Source of the DNA: Sipunculus nudus | Taxonomy: Eukaryota > Annelida > Sipuncula > Golfingiida > Sipunculidae | Assembly: GCA_026874595.1 (NCBI GenBank) | Contig: CM049311.1 | Coordinates: 73,906,953 to 73,970,952, forward strand | DNA: 64,000 bases | Reading direction: 5' to 3' | Part shown: positions 24,106-35,283 of the stretch, one piece after another | Layout of the letters: every line of letters starts with the position of its first letter | Numbering within the stretch: position 1 is the stretch's first letter | Notes under the pieces: generated by a model | Database searches by the model: none | Told to the model about the DNA's origin: nothing | The model's input: only the letters and a program-made list of their open reading frames with translations | Position numbers and translations under genes: made by a program

Positions 24106-24435
24106 GGCTTCTGTGGCTCAGGGGTAGAGCGCAGGAATCGAAGCCGGAAGATCGTGAGTTCAAATCTCAGCCGAGGCGGTGAGTTTTTCAAGAAGGCCCC
24201 CACTTAGGGAAAGTTGTGCCCAGCAGCAGTATATCACTCACAAACGAATGCGTCTTTGGGAGTTCCTTGGTGTTATAACCCAGCAATGGGGATGATAACA
24301 CACCGAGGACCCGCGGGTGCGGTAGACACCGGGCCTGGATGACACCAGGAAACAAAAATAAAATGATAGGAAGCGGGTGTAACCGCCCTGTGACGTATTC
24401 CCAAACCGAAATCGAAATCTGCAGATGTACATACT
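24106..24435 (+). repeat. tRNA-derived SINE, most complete copy
   Basis: The head carries an A-box-like TGGCTCAGGGG (24114-24124) and a B-box-like AGTTCAAATCT (24157-24167), 43 bases apart start to start, as in a Pol III promoter. A D-stem GCTC...GAGC and a 4-bp T-stem TGAG...CTCA fold, but the acceptor and anticodon stems do not, so it is not a functional tRNA. The body (24181-24435) recurs as truncated fragments at 10850-10990, 14981-15212 and 19061-19140. The minus-strand frame at 24238-24432 is an artefact. Confidence 0.7.
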
Positions 24436-24439
24436 TTAA

Positions 24440-25730
24440 TTAAGAATTAGATAAGAGAGCATAGAACAACGCAGGCGGTTACCTCCACACACAAAAAAAA
24501 ATCTTATTGTTTATTGCATCACCATTATTAATTAACCAATGAATCATAATTATACAGTGGTAACGGATGGGAAATCCCTACATAGGGCCAACAGTTTTTT
24601 TATTAGGCACCATTAACTATGCAAATTTCAACCAAATAGTCAAGTGAAAAATATAAAACTCTAACTCTTGTTTCAACTAGATGATAGTGGCAGTAGGAAA
24701 AAAATAAAAATTGTTTAGTTGTTATATGTTACAGTCTTGACTGACCGGGCGGATAATATGTCAAAATATGACCTACGGGGGGCCATACTAGCGAATGACG
24801 TAATTACCAGCCGCACAGTAGCCATGCGATATATGTCAAGATCAATTAGGAAAACTGTATGTTGCGATAGCATATTGCTCAGCGGTTTACTAGGAAAAAC
24901 TGGGACATATTTATCGACTTGCCGCTTGAGTTAATTTCTCACGATGTTTTCTTTGTTTTTATCTTCAAAGTGTCAGACTGTAAGTTTTCCACCAAATGTT
25001 GGCGCTGTCACCTCATACACTGGAGAGGACAAGAAAGACGCCCCCGTCATATTGAGTCAGCTTTTTGACTATTTTATTCTCTTTGCCGTGTGGTGAGTTC
25101 CCAAGTGTGTGACCTGTAGTAAAACGTGTCTTTATACTGGTCCTATTGCATCATTTGGAGAGTCAGACACCTGGATTGAAATCCATGGCAAGTCACCAAT
25201 ATAACTGTCATGCCGGGCCTAGTACACAGAGGTTACCGTTATCAAATGATAATGGAAGCTGAAAATCACGATTCTAATTCCGTGAATTTAAATAGCAATT
25301 GACCTCGTTTCAGCGTTACTTTTTTTTTCATTTGACATTAGCAAGAAGGATGTGATTTTATTAATGGTCTCAAATCCACCTGTGTGTAAACCCATTTTAA
25401 TGACCTGCTGAGATGTCAGGTGTTGGAGTTTCACATCAATCAGGTATGCCATCTTTCTTTATTTCCAATTATGGACCTAAGAAGAAACAGGACGAGACAG
25501 GAATCCAACCTACTTACAAGTTTGCAGACATGATTCATACTTGTCTCACACTTACACCGTAAGGTCTGTGCCACTTCAGACCTGTTTGACTTTTTTTTAG
25601 AAAATACAAAATTAGCACACACATGCACAACATTTTTATAACATATACATAACATATGTATACATATTATGTAGTAATACTTTATTGACTTAATCTTAAT
25701 TTTGCTCTGGCTTCTTACGAAACATTGTAG
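24440..25730. other. Gene-free stretch with a repeat-poor segment at 24960-25440
   Basis: No credible gene. About 24960-25440 is complex, repeat-free sequence with words resembling transcription factor sites (TTATTAATGG, TGACCTGCTGAGATGTCA). This is weak circumstantial evidence for a regulatory element only. Confidence 0.35.
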
Positions 25731-25731
25731 G

Positions 25732-25739
25732 AATATATA

Positions 25740-25806
<67 letters not shown>
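25732..25806. repeat. (TA)n microsatellite
   Basis: About 70 bases of nearly pure TA repeat. Confidence 0.97.
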
Positions 25807-25808
<2 letters not shown>

Positions 25809-25962
25809 TTTCAACCAATGAAATGGCATTCTATGTAATTCCTTATTGAGTGCACCCAAAAACATATTTAAAACAGTTACATTGAGCATGTAGAGTTAAA
25901 GATATACCAGATAGCCCAAACAGAAGTCGACCAGTGACACGCATGCTCGGTTGTCATAATAT

Positions 25963-26800
25963 AGTTACAGGTGTCTCATTTATTGTGCACTGTTGACATT
26001 CTGATTCGTGTTAAGCTCTGGCCCTTGGCGTAAATTGCTATGCCGTGTAGAGACACAGTGCTCGGTGTTATCCGTTCTAGGTGAAACTGGCGGGTAAAGA
26101 CACAGCGTTTGTGCTAATCTGGAATTTTCTGGTCTGTTCGCGCTCTATGAGCACGTGTGTATTGTTGTGTTCTTGGATTATTCGTGAAAAGGAAAGATCT
26201 GGGCTAAAGATGAAAAAGTTATAAATAGGGGCTGTGTTTAGAGCCGAGAGAGGAGAGAGAAATATTCCAGCGGTTACGGAAGAGTGTGAGTCATTCTGTG
26301 GACCTTTCCGATAATTGCAGCATTTATAGATATTCTTCAAACTTTGTAACAGATTTTATTGAGTCTTCAGTGGTGCCTTTTGGACTATTACCAGAACTTA
26401 ACTTTGGGATTACAACAGATTTATTTCGTGATTGAATTGGACTTTTATTCTCTGAGAAGATTTATGTGAACTGTTCATCTGTATTATATGTTTTTGAAGG
26501 AAATGTTGAGCTGTGACAGTGGTGGTAATCAGAAAAGCCTAGGAACCGGACACTCTGGTACTGTACACTTTATTTATTATATTGTGTATTTGTATTGGTA
26601 TACTGTTATACTGTTGTTGTACTGTGTAACTGTATTTATTTAGTGTATTATAATGTAAGGGTTGTTTTAAGAATAAATTAAAATTATTTGTAAACAAAAA
26701 AACACTAACTTCTTTATTCATTCCCCTAGACATTTCACGCTGCATAGTGTTACAGAATCTGATTTTTTTTATCTCCATAACAAAATATGTGTGTGTGTGA
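25963..26800 (+). mobile_element. Solo LTR, copy D, 3' end degraded
   Basis: Begins AGTTACAGGTG (family TGTTACAGGTG) and reads 5' to 3' on the plus strand. A TATA box (TATAAATAGGGG at 26220) and an AATAAA polyadenylation signal at 26672-26677 lie at the same places as in copy E. After ATCTCCATAACAAAAT the last ~45 bases of the family are replaced by GT-rich sequence, so no 3' terminus or target duplication remains. The minus-strand frames at 26077-26340 and 26539-26805 are antisense artefacts. Confidence 0.75.
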
Positions 26801-28261
26801 TGCAAACACGTGCTGAAAAAAAAGAGACGGGAACATAAGGTAAATGTAATGCCTCTATCTTACAAACTTATTCTGGGCACAAACGTAACTAATAACCCCA
26901 ATAACAATGTATCTTCAAAGGATCCTTCGCCAGGCCATACCTGTCAGGGTTTAGGAGCCCTTCGAGTACTAATGTGAATGTATTTTGCTATAGACATCTC
27001 GGAAAATGGACTTCACTCCATTTACTGCCGAATGTCGACATGCAAGCCGTATCTCCAGCTTTGTGTTTTTGTTACTCCCATTGATTACGGATATCAAGCG
27101 GCGACTTGACTTCACAATGGATGACAATTAGCACAGGTGTGTGGAACAGAACCGCAGTACACTAAATCAGGAACATTTGTTTACTTCCCTTTGTCAGATT
27201 AACCTTTTTATCAGATTGCGATTGTAACTTGATTATTGCTTCAGATCATGACTCTAACGACATTGAATGAGAATATCGGGGAAGTACGCCTTTTATGGAT
27301 ATACAAGTTTCTGTGCACGAAGCATGTAGGAGATCATTAAGGATTCGTGACTGTTTTTTAGTATCTTGTGCACTCTCTGCAATTAGGATAAAGTATACAT
27401 TGTTACAGGTCCTTCAGCATACAGTTGCTGTGTCTCCGTCACTTGACTCCTTCCCGCTGCAGCAATTACTTTTAATGTCTCCGCCAGGAGAGTGTGCGTA
27501 TGTGTGTGTGTTTATGTGTGCAATTGTTCACAACAATACTGAAACAATAAAGATCGAAATCTCATGATATTTCCAGGGCTTCGGGAATGGACTAGGGAAA
27601 ATCGATTAGATTTAAGTGTGGATCCATCTCATGATCCCTGTCCAGGAATGACTGCCAGGAATATCCACAAATGTAAAGTCATTTTTGAAGGGATGAACCT
27701 GGTAATATAGGCCGAAAAGTGGATGCGAACACATATTTGGGAACCTCTGCACGCATGAATGAATATGGTGCGAGAATGTATGCAATCACGTTTTTGGGAG
27801 CATCTCAGAATAAGGATCACCCATGTGGCGAAGATCTGCATTCCTGAGAATGTATATTTCTAGTTCAGTACGCGGTTGTTCGGACAAGGCTGCTTGTGTT
27901 TATGAAGTCGTAGTTACAATCAGACGTGTCGTTTTATTGTATGAAGGGCCAGATCTACTGAGATTTGCTGCGGCCGGCCGATTTTTACTCGGCGGAGCCA
28001 ACCCGCACGAGAAATAGCCGCGTGAACATCTCGACCGAGTCAGAGATCCACCGAAAAATCTGATCCACTGGGCAAGCCGGCCAGCCAGGCGATTTTTAAA
28101 TTCATTGTATCCTTATTCGAGAACGCTAACATGCCGCACGGCTTTTAGCACATTTAAATTTCAGCGCCAAGAAATCTCATGACCTATGATCTTATTAACA
28201 AGCAACATGGCGGGAGAAGAACTACAGGTTGTTGTCTGTGCAAACGCCGCTGTGGCAGTCT
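26801..28261. other. Gene-free stretch with repeat-poor and GGCCGG-type segments
   Basis: 26990-27290 is complex sequence without recognised repeats. 27965-28095 contains GCGGCCGGCCGATTTTT and GCCGGCCAGCCAGGCGATTTTT, related to words near 34128-34215 and 34710. The frame at 27295-27567 (90 codons) has no recognisable domain. Confidence 0.35.
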
Positions 28262-28960
28262 TAGTCGAGTTGCCTTATACATGTACTCAAAAACGAACCT
28301 ATGAATTGTCTATAGTACAAGATTTTATGATGGATTTGTGATGGTAAGGGTCCACTAATACTTTCGAGTTGGGTTGTCTTCGCGACGACCTTGGGCATTT
28401 TTTATAATGCAAATTAGGGCCGCCATTGTTAAAAACTATTTTTTTACCTCAGTATCTTACCATGATAATTAGTTAATTTTTTTTCTAGACCAAGGTTCTG
28501 ATGGTCAACGATTAAAATAAAAAACATAATAACAACGATTTAGTGGGTATTTAAAAAATTGATTTGCAAATATGCGCCGCCGTTGATGGAAATTCTAGCG
28601 TTCCCAATATCTCAAAAACTAACAATGATAACTGGCCAAATATTGTGTCTAGACCTATGCTTTTATGGCCAAAGAGCCAAATAAAATCATATTAATAACG
28701 GCTAAGTTCGTATTTTAAGCTTTAATATGCAAATTAGGGCTTCCATTGATGATAAGTCTACTTCCTTCGACTTTTTCTTAACTAAAAAACGATAACTTGT
28801 CCAGCATTGTGTACAGACCGAGATTTTCAAGGTCAAAGATTCAAACGTTTAGTCCGTATTTTTAATATTAATATGCTAATTAGGGCCGCCATTGCTAAAG
28901 ACTCTAATTCCTTTAATCTAGAACTTAGCATTATAATTGGACAAACTTTAGGTGTAGAAC

Positions 28961-29671
28961 TTGTTGCGGATCCACAACTGTGATACGATCACAGTTGTGG
29001 GAATGGCCTGTACAGTTAGGCCTTGTAATGGTGAAATGGTAGACACTGGTAGAAGGCACCAAAAAAACTCTTAAAACTACTAAATATAGACACCAAAATG
29101 CATCCGTTAGTGTCTTTGGTAGTTAATGAGTCTTTCTGGCAACTTTACTACGTTCTTACCTTAATATAAAAATGAAATATTATCCCTAACGATCCTTATA
29201 AGTCCGCCGTGATTTAAACATAACAATCTACAGGAATTTGTAATGAGCGGACGTTGATCGACTAGTACCCGCCACGGAGATCTATTATCGCCCGCTTTTT
29301 CCAGTTCAAACAGCGATAAGATCAGAGCGGGTTCCCAGTCTAAATCCCGTTGCAAAGGACTGTGGGTCATTTAATGTAATCATGGCGGCATGTTCTCTAT
29401 GTAAACACATTAGCTCTTGGCAAAATTATGGATAAGCAGGGCTATTGAGCATTATTTTGGTGCCAATACTTTACAGATGTTTAATAAAACATCCAAAGAC
29501 AACAAAAAGGTAATTATTTTATGCTGACACCGTTTGAAATGTCAATTATACGATTCCAAAGGGGTCTCCTATTTGGAACCTAACGAGGCGTTTTCCTAAG
29601 AGTCGTTCCCAAGACGTTGTTGACGGAGAGGAGCAGAGCGGATCGGAATTACACGTCTTGGGCCGAGACAA
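28961..29671. mobile_element. 711-bp DNA element with 9-bp target duplication, nested
   Basis: GTGTAGAAC occurs immediately on both sides (28952-28960 and 29672-29680), splitting a foldback subrepeat that would otherwise read through. The ends TTGTTGCGG and (reverse-complemented) TTGTCTCGG agree at 7 of 9 positions. A 9-bp duplication with short inverted termini is typical of Mutator-like elements, but the class call is tentative. It contains a perfect 13-bp palindrome at 28972-29000 and no transposase frame. Confidence 0.72.
28972..29000. repeat. Perfect 13-bp palindrome
   Basis: CCACAACTGTGAT and ATCACAGTTGTGG flank a 3-base ACG loop, 11 bases inside the left terminus of the 711-bp element. 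This resembles a subterminal hairpin. Confidence 0.95.
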
Positions 29672-30095
29672 GTGTAGAACTAGGTTTTCATAGTCAACGC
29701 TTCAAATGAACCCATTTTATCAAATGTTTAATCCGTGTTTACAAATTTAACATGCAAATTAGGGTCCCCATTGATTAAGCCTTCTTTCATCAATATTCCA
29801 GATGGAAACCATGGTAACTAGTCCAACCGATCCTAGGTTTGCATGACCAAGATTGTTAAAAGACCATCGGATAAAAACACTTTCATATACTCTTCCGCAC
29901 TATCGAAAGAACTAATCAAAATATTTAGTTACACATTATATCAAGACTTCGGTTTTCATGGTTACTGATTCAAACATAACCCTATAAATAAGATTTTAAG
30001 TGTATTTTAGTTTTTAATAAACACATTTAGGCTTTCATTAAAGAAAGAGCATTTCTGTAATATTTTGGTTGGAAACATTTATCATGTGAATTGGA

Positions 30096-30175
30096 TAGGG
30101 CGTAGTCCAGTGGCTGGAGCATTAGTTTTTCGGCCCCGAAGGGTCAAGATTCAATTTCCAGTACTGTCTCAAAGG
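30096..30175 (+). other. tRNA-like module inside foldback copy 2
   Basis: An A-box-like TAGTCCAGTGG near 30103 and a degenerate B-box-like GATTCAATTTC near 30148. It aligns, in reverse, with 5518-5600 of foldback copy 1, including the shared GCATTAGTTT and GGCTTCGCTCTG segments. LTR E inserted 30 bases further on, splitting the module from its conserved continuation (CACAACCCCGTGCATATAAA at 31039). Confidence 0.5.
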
Positions 30176-30436
30176 CTTCGCTCTGTCTTCAAAATAGATT
30201 ATGACCGTTGTTACATGTATCTGTTGACATTGATTCGTGTTAGGCGCTTGCCATGTTCGTTGCTACTGGAGACGCGCGAGTTGGGCTCTGGCTTGCGTGT
30301 GAAGTGTGAAACGTGGAGACACAGCGTTCTGTGTTCTAGATGGTTCGGGTCTGTTCAGACGCTGTCGGCGCACGTGTATTATTACGTTCTTTGGAATGTT
30401 CAAGAATGGAAAGTTCTGGGCTTAAGGTGTAAAAGC

Positions 30437-30443
30437 TATAAAT
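30437..30443 (+). promoter_or_regulatory. TATA box of LTR copy E
   Basis: TATAAAT about 228 bases into the LTR. The same TATAAATNGGGGCTGTGTTTAGAGCC context occurs in copy D at 26220, so it is a conserved family feature and the probable promoter. Confidence 0.65.
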
Positions 30444-30865
30444 GGGGGCTGTGTTTAGAGCCGGCAGAGCGAGAAAAATACCAGAGGACACGGGAGAGTG
30501 TGACTCTCTCGTCAGTATTGGGACCTTCCGATAATTGCAGAATTTATAGATATTCTTCAGACTTTACAACAGACTTTATATACGCATTGTCTACAGTTTG
30601 CCTTTGGAATTATTACCAGAACTTCACTTTTGGATTACAACAGATTGTTTTTCGCGATTAAATCGGACTATTCTCTGAGAAGAATTATTTGAACTGTTTA
30701 CGTTGATTACTTGTGTTAAAGGACTCTTGTTGAGCTGTGACAGTGTTGGTATCCAGAAATCAAAGCCTAGGATCTGGACACTCTGGTACTGTACATTTTA
30801 TTTATTTTTGTTATATTGTGTAATTGTATTGATTTAGTGTATTTTAATGTTAGGATTAATCTAAG

Positions 30866-30871
30866 AATAAA
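30866..30871 (+). terminator. Polyadenylation signal of LTR copy E
   Basis: AATAAA in an AGAATAAATTA context, conserved in copies D (26672) and F (32580) at the same relative place. Confidence 0.6.
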
Positions 30872-32164
30872 TTATAATTAGTTGTTAACAAAAAAACACT
30901 GACTTCTTTATTCATTCCCCTAGACATTACACGCTGCCTAGTGTTGTGGAACCTGATTTTTTTTATCTCCATAACAAAATGTGTGCTCATCACGATTACG
31001 TGATCTGTTTTTATTGGGTTCCGTAACACCGTGTTATTCACAACCCCGTGCATATAAAGTCATATATTCTTAAATTAGTTAAAATTGACAAATTACATGT
31101 CTTTTCATCATTTCTTTCTCTTTCAATGAAAAATTGTCAAGTCATATTCATCAGGTATACAAATACATGTATTTATACTGATGATTAGATATCCTGGTTA
31201 ATTGGGACTTCTGACCTTAGATAATGGACTAAAAGGTGTTATGATATCGTCAGACTTGATGTTCCAACCCAATTAAAAATGTCAATAAAATACTTGTTAA
31301 TTTTAATTAATGAAAAAAGATATATCAAATTTGCATATAAAGCGACAAAAGTGATATTGTGAATGAGGATTAACGCCTAGGCATATTTATTTCAGTGGTT
31401 CTGAACTGATCCGTGTACACTGCATTAACTAAATGAAAGCCATACTGATGGCAAAACTGCTTGCATCGTCATAAGGGGTTGTCACCCAGAAAGAGTGGCC
31501 AAATGGCTGTATACTCGATGTTAATGTAAGTGTTCTTATATCCTAATAATTTTATCTAATACATTTATCTATATATCTTGGCATACTCCCCATATAACAT
31601 ATACTAGCAAGGTTAAGGAAGTAATCCACAAATAGATATATTTTAAGTGGAAGAAAGCTCCAAATAGAAATATCTATTACAACTGGTGAAATATAGACAC
31701 AAATGATTGATGCACCGTTTACATTATGATTCTACGTCATGGTATTAAGCATACAAATTTAACATCGTCTTTCTCCTAGATTAAATGTTATACCGATCTC
31801 AGTGCTAGCTACTCAAATCGATCTCTGACCAGGAAACCTCAGGATTAGCAAATATATTTGACCACTTATCAGTATTTTAAATATATACTGGAGCAAAATT
31901 ATGTTTTACCGTAATGACTGCCGTAATTTGCATTTTTGAAATAAAAAAGAACATCAGGCATTTGTTCAGATGGTCTTTTAACATTCTTTGACCATAAAAA
32001 CTATTTCGAAGGTCCCATGCTTGTCAAAATATTATTAAATGGTTTCCAATAATTATCTGTTCGGATGTTTAGGAAAGTAAATTTTCCTTCCATTGCATCT
32101 AAATTTGCATATTAAAGTTCAGTTCAACTATTATTCACATGGTTTCATTTAAATCTTTGACCAT

Positions 32165-32716
32165 TGTTACAGGTGCTCTTTTTATTGTGTGACACGAGCG
32201 TAACTCGTGTTGTTGTTACATTTTATGTATGATCCGTACTGGTTGAACACTCATTGTCATGTGAGCCTTGAGTTTTCACGCCTGGTCGTGGGTCACGTGA
32301 TGAGCCTGGTATGTGTAGAGACACACGGAGTTTCAAAGAACTTTCTCCTGGATTTTATACTTTGGTCTTCAGTTTACTTTCTGTGTTGTTGCAAGAACTT
32401 TCCACTGGACTGTCATTCTTCGAGAGTTTACATTCAAAGGACTTATCGTGGTGATGGTGTTAGTATCGAGGCACTGTACCATTATCTTTCTGAGTTATTG
32501 TATTGACTTGTTGCTATAACGCTGTTTTACTGTATAATTGTATTGATTTGGTGTATCGTATTGTTAGGGTTGTTTTAAGAATAAATTATAGTTACTGACT
32601 TCTTTGTTCGTTCCCCTAGACATTTCACGCTGCTTAGTGTTATAGAATTTGATTTTTTGTCCCCATTACAAAATTTGTGTTCATCACGCATAAGTGATCT
32701 GTTTATATTAGGTTCC
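32165..32716 (+). mobile_element. Solo LTR, copy F, internally deleted
   Basis: Starts TGTTACAGGTGCTC and ends near GGTTCC at 32711-32716. It belongs to the copy C subfamily (GACACGAGCGTAACTCGTG). About 250 bp including the TATA region is missing, since GAGACACACGGAGTTTC passes directly to AACTTTCTCCTGGATTTTAT. AATAAA is retained near 32580. The 3' terminus is degraded (CATGAAG in place of GTAACA), so the target duplication cannot be confirmed. The 99-codon frame at 32207-32506 is an artefact. Confidence 0.75.
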
Positions 32717-33574
32717 ATGAAGCCTAGCCCTAGATGTTCGACCCATTAACATGGTAAGTTTTACAGATATTGAGAAAAGTATAATTTTCATCAATGGCGA
32801 GCCTAATTTGCATTTTAACATTTCAACGTTATTAATATGGTTTCTTTTGACTCTTTGATCATGAAAACGTATAATTCTAGACACAATATTTGGCGAGTTA
32901 TCATGAAAGGTAGGAGTTCCATAAATGGCGGGCCACATTTGTATATTAACTTTTTAAACCTCTAAACCATTCCTTTTATGGATTTATTTTGATCTTTGAC
33001 CATGAAAACCTAGCCCTTGATACGAGGTGCGACCAATTATCATGGTTAGTTTTTTAGATATTGAGGAAAGTATAATTTTCATCAATGGTTAGCCTAATTT
33101 GCACATTAATATTTAATTTTGGAACTAAACCGTTATAAATATGGTTCATTTGACTTTTTGACCGTGAAAACTTATAATTCTAGACAAAATATTTGGCCAG
33201 TTATCATGGTTAGTTCTTGAGATATTGGGAAAGGTAGAAATTCCATAAATGGCGGTCCAAATTTGCATTTTAAATTTTTAAATACCCACTAAACCGTTCC
33301 TATTATGGTTTTATTTTAATCTTTGACCATGAAAACCTCAGTCTAGACACAATATTCGACCAATTATCATGGTTAGTTCTTGAGATTTCGAAGAAAATAC
33401 AATTTTTGTTAATGGCGGCCCAAATTTGCATATTACAAAAATTGTGCTTGGTCGTCGTGAGGACAACCCTTCTGAAAAATATCACTGGACCCTTACCATC
33501 ACAAATCTTTAAAAAAAAAAACTTGTACTATAATAGACAATTCATAGGTACCCCCTACTGGCAACCCCACTATC

Positions 33575-34850
33575 CTGCTGACTGATAGGCTCCAGTTGAC
33601 AAGATTAAAAAAAGGAGAATCTGGATGAGGGAATAGCTGAAGAGAAGGAATGAGAGATCCCAAAATACCGTGTACAACTGAGCTGTTGATGATGAGTACT
33701 GTTTCCCTTTTGTTTGCCATGACCTCTAGTTAAGTTTGCCGCCCTGGTGGCATTTGGACAAATAAGTGTAGTATTGTTGAATGTTGAGCATACCGCGGTA
33801 TTTGTCGTTGCTTTTTTCTTTCAGAAGAATAATCTCGGTATGTTTCGGGCAACATTACAGAAAACAAGGGTCCAATTATCCCCTTTGAACATTTCCCCAA
33901 AAATAATATTATAAATATTCAAAATTATTCATTTTCAAACTGGAAATTTTGACAATTTAATTCATTACTCAGATGGAGAGAATTTACATGGGATTTAGGA
34001 ACTGCAGTCATAAATTTCGTTTAATGTTGAACAGTTTCACAAATTTGTCTGTTATCAGGCATAAATCTCATGTGTTTTTTAACAGGTTGCAGTTTTACAA
34101 AACTATATTAGTATTTAACGTTCTGAGCCGGGCCGATTTAATAATAAAGTTTTGATCGACTCGCACGACGCAAGAACGTCTCGCTCCGTCCAAATAAACG
34201 ACGTCTAAATCGGCCGGCTGATGAGCAACTTCAGAGTCCCACATATGAATAAAAAAGTTAAATGCAAAAACACTCATGTTATCTAGTTGTTCGAGCTCAA
34301 AGCAGGTCAATGGACATCAGAATCTCTTAGATAGTTAAAATATATAATTTCATGTCAGGATAAGCATTTTTATTTCACGTCCAATTGGGGTATCCAGCAA
34401 TATATCAGTATATATTTACATAAAGTTGTATAACAAAAAGAAAGGTAGGAGACCGTGTGTGACCTGATTTGACCTACAAACTCTTGCATATTATCACAGA
34501 GCCAAAAGTCTTCCCAGACACCTTTCAAATGTCACGATGGCGCCCAGTAGTAATATTTACATTGAATTATCGACTCGCACGGCATACACACGATTTCAGT
34601 AAAAGCGGTCCGTTTTAGAAAATCGGGGCGGTTAACGAAATCGGCGCGGTGTTGAGATCCATTAACGCGGATGACCGTAAGAATCTTGCACGGCACTCGT
34701 ACGACCTCTAAATCGGCCGGCCGTATGGCCAGTGGATCTTGCCCGTTGTTAGATGAATAGTGTGATATCCGTTCGCCACTCGCATAAGAGGAATCGGCCA
34801 GCTATTTATTGTATCATATGTCTGATTTAGCAGCTTTAACATCACAGGAT
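33575..34850. repeat. Gene-free stretch with GGCCGATTT inverted motifs
   Basis: GCCGGGCCGATTTA (34128) and TAAATCGGCCGGC (34204) bracket about 90 bases as an inverted pair. TAAATCGGCCGGCC recurs near 34710, and GATCGACTCGCACGACG / TATCGACTCGCACGGC occur in both blocks. Similar words lie at 27968. A short MITE-like family is possible; no duplications could be fixed. Other sequence here is AT-rich without genes. Confidence 0.4.
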
Positions 34851-35283
34851 AATTGAAAATCATATTGCAAAAAATATACCCTGCAAACTATATTGGTTCC
34901 ACTTTATTTTCAAACTGCCACAAACATGGTATACTCTTTAGCTTATTCAAAAAGGTGTCCCTTCCACTTTTCATGTTCACAGCTAATCCCCTTACCCAAT
35001 AGAAAGCACGCAGAAACCGCATACAGCCGCCTATATTCTGGAACATAAGACATGTACATGTCAAGGGGATAATCCACAGAAGTGTTGAGAGAAGCCAACC
35101 CCCTCCCCCGCCTCCTTTGGACAATGAGGACAAAATTACCCTTACAATATCATAATTATTTTACTACCACCACATGTTTCAGAATAAAAAGTTTTGTTCT
35201 ATATATACGAAAGTAATTTTTCATTTTGACTTAAATTTAAAACCCTTTACAATTATTCAACAGCATACTGACAGGCTAACATT
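34851..35283 (+). repeat. ~435-bp direct duplication, copy 1
   Basis: Matches 36213-36647 along its whole length with scattered substitutions and small indels, by eye about 5-7 percent. The copies are in direct orientation, 1362 bp apart. Neither end shows TG...CA or inverted termini, so they do not look like paired LTRs. Short minus-strand frames (34888-35133) are shared but not conserved in frame with 36306-36518, arguing against coding. Confidence 0.9.

Larger units (their letters stand above)
30209..31028 (+). mobile_element. Solo LTR, copy E, best-preserved, with target duplication
   Basis: 820 bp, TGTTACATGT at the start and GGTTCCGTAACA at the end. CCGT flanks both sides (30205-30208 and 31029-31032); with the ambiguous A it could be ACCGT, 5 bp. 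TATAAAT at 30437-30443 and AATAAA at 30866-30871 give a plausible U3-R-U5 layout on the plus strand. It inserted into the foldback element. The 198-codon open frame at 30065-30661 starts outside and runs through the LTR; it is not a gene. Confidence 0.9.
28262..33574. mobile_element. Foldback-type element, copy 2, with nested insertions
   Basis: The left arm (28284-28960 and 29681-30060) has subrepeats with ATGCAAATTAGGGCC-like starts near 28419, 28562, 28723, 28871 and 29752. The right arm (31795-33550) has the reversed form near 31910, 32100, 32800, 32930, 33093, 33252 and 33421. The left terminus (TAGTCGAGTTGCC, then CGAACCTATGAATTGTC) matches the reverse complement of the right terminus of copy 1. 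The unique middle (31370-31740) is inverted relative to copy 1. Insertions: a 711-bp element (28961-29671), LTR E (30209-31028) and LTR F (32165-32716). Without these it is about 3.2 kb, close to copy 1. TA flanks GTCGAG...CCCAC at the ends, weakly suggesting a TA duplication. No coding capacity. Confidence 0.78.

Noticed and set aside
24106-24180. Functional tRNA gene
   Set aside because: A and B boxes are present, but the acceptor and anticodon stems do not pair, and the sequence continues into a SINE body found at other loci.
30065-30661. 198-codon open frame on the plus strand
   Set aside because: It starts in the foldback element and runs through LTR copy E. The LTR termini and target duplication fully explain the sequence, and homologous LTR copies do not keep the frame.
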